64,000 nt of DNA from Ganoderma boninense (taxonomy: Eukaryota > Basidiomycota > Agaricomycetes > Polyporales > Polyporaceae), in the NCBI GenBank assembly GCA_002900995.3, contig CM035314.1, forward strand, positions 2,336,848-2,400,847, given 5' to 3'. Positions 62,817 to 64,000 of this stretch are shown piece by piece; position 1 is the stretch's first letter, and each line of letters opens with the position of its first letter. The translations under genes were made by a program, and so were the position numbers. The notes under the pieces were generated by a model. The model saw nothing but the letters and a program-made list of their open reading frames with translations. It searched no databases and had not been told where the DNA came from.

Positions 62817-64000
62817 TTAGGAGGAGTCCGGGACGAGGTAGAGTTGTCCGAACTGGTGATGACCGGAGAGACAGCGAGTAAAGATCTCTGCACGGACAGG
62901 ACAGTCGCAAGATGTCGCGCGATGTGGGCCCTTGCAGAGTGCGCACTTCGGTTGGATATGATTGCACTGCGCTGCATCAGCACAGGCATTCTCGGATGGA
63001 CAGCTGCAGGCGCTTGTAGCATGTGCACCTGCGCAAAGGCCACAAGTAGAGGAGCTCTTGCAGTAGCGGGCAATATGGCCAAAGCGATGGCAGTTGTAAC
63101 ATTGGGTGGGTAGAGAGTGGAACCATTCTGCTCAGAGTAGCCGCCCTTCAATTGCGATACCGTGTTTGATGGCGAGGTTGGTGAGCTCAGGTTCAGAGAA
63201 GAACAAAATCATGGATGAGTGGGACTTGTGAGAGCGGTCAGAATGGCGGGACATCCACCAGACGTCATCCAGGACATCCACTGCCCACTGCTCCTCACCC
63301 AGGTATGAGTTCTCTCGAACCACGGTCTTAGCCACCTCCTTTCGGCATGCATCGTCGTCAAGGTTGAAGGTTGTCGGCACTCCGTGGACTACTACACGGT
63401 AGGAAGAGTAGAAGACTTCGAGCTTTGGTGACAGCTCAGGCAGCCACTCCTCGTCGTTAGTCCGGGCAGTGTCGCACTCGTCCTGGTTGTGCCACATGAT
63501 ACGGATGTTGCCGTTGCGGAGCTTAGCGACGGCGCGGACACGCAGGGGAGGACCATTGGGTTTAATGGAAAGGTTCGTGCAAGCGAGGATATCATTGATA
63601 GTACATTGGATGTCGGCAGGGGTGTCTTGGGCAAGGGCAGGGTGCTTGTAGTCTGACTGGCGCAGGATAAAGTCGTAACGCGGAGGGTGTGGCTCACGAA
63701 TCGCAGTGCTGGGAGGAGTGCTCAATGGCGGGGTGCTCAGTTTTGAGTCTATTGCGCTCTTGGAGGCAGCAACCTGTGCATACGATAGAGCCTTCTTCTG
63801 TGACTCCGCAACTTGTGCAGCGAGGGAGTCGATCTTGGTGCAAAGAGTAGCGAAGGGGGAGTCGAGGCGAGCAGATTGCAGTGCTGCTGCTGTGACATCT
63901 AGGAGGGACTTGAAGGTGGCCAGTGGGACCGATACGGTCTTAGCAGTTTTGGATTTCGGAACCGCGACACTGGAGAGCAGAGCTTGGATACGGGAGAGCA
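62817..64000 (-). pseudogene. LINE (Tad-like) ORF1 relic
   Basis: The minus-strand frame is open from the right edge. It has a disordered N-terminal part (SLAAQVAESQKKALSYAQVA), then PHPPRYDFILRQSDY and an RNA-binding-like region (NLSIKPNGPPLRVRAVAKLR, GNIRIMWHNQDECD, VVHGVPTTFNLDDDACRKEV). A TGA at 63132-63134 interrupts it. The same frame then gives three CCHC-type knuckles (CYNCHRFGHIARYC, CGLCAGAHATSAC, CALCKGPHRATSC), ending at 62817. This is the usual ORF1 plan of fungal Tad-type LINEs. ORF2 with the reverse transcriptase is absent downstream, which is unusual because LINEs are normally 5'-truncated. Confidence 0.83.

Noticed and set aside
1..64000. CRISPR arrays, bacterial operons, ribosome binding sites, rRNA genes
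   Set aside because: The window is nuclear fungal DNA with spliced genes; no spaced direct-repeat array or rRNA-like sequence was seen.

Overview
The window is nuclear DNA of a filamentous basidiomycete, most likely a mushroom- or polypore-forming Agaricomycete. The evidence is many short GT-AG introns (about 50-80 nt), GC-rich coding DNA, a Plavaka-type DNA transposon with a DUF6532-like companion gene, Ty1/copia, Ty3/gypsy and LINE relics, a HET-domain gene, and DUF4246 and nitronate monooxygenase relics. There is one 100-N assembly gap (33957-34056).

Layout. 1-1187: the 3' end of a chromodomain Ty3/gypsy element with its LTR. 1961-11959: a Ty1/copia element on the minus strand with 549-bp LTRs and a 5-bp target duplication. 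Two DNA elements are nested in it: a 2.34-kb foldback element with 770-bp arms (3131-5470) and a 1.95-kb non-autonomous element (7145-9098). 12600-23979: five minus-strand paralogues encoding ricin-B-like beta-trefoil proteins, interleaved with a solo copia LTR (13631-14097) and a HET-domain gene (14892-16795) with a frameshift in a C8 run. 22405-33956: a block carrying, in order, lectin-like gene 5 (-), a SUMO-like gene (-), ATG22 (+), a single-pass membrane protein (+) and an F-box/LRR-like gene (+). 34057-42002: unique DNA with relics of a DUF4246 gene and a nitronate monooxygenase, plus two unrecognised genes. 42003-62345: the same five-gene block again, with the same order, strands and exon structures. 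In this second copy the F-box gene is broken by a 5-bp deletion and by a 9,245-bp Plavaka transposon (52406-61650). 62506-64000: a LINE ORF1 relic.

How it fits together. The host content is a lineage-expanded family of six beta-trefoil genes that all share two introns at the same positions and phases, next to a HET gene, followed by a repeated housekeeping block (SUMO and ATG22 diverge from a shared promoter of about 280 bp). The repeat is either a real segmental duplication or two haplotypes of a dikaryon joined in one scaffold; the N gap beside it makes the second option serious. The transposons carry the clearest evidence. The Plavaka element has a 14-bp terminal core, a 2-bp target duplication and a matching empty site in the other block copy. 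Its transposase reads as one 1,110-residue frame once two 521-bp hAT-type MITEs, each with an 8-bp target duplication, are subtracted. All exon models and motif calls come from reading the sequence by eye; no alignments or searches were run.
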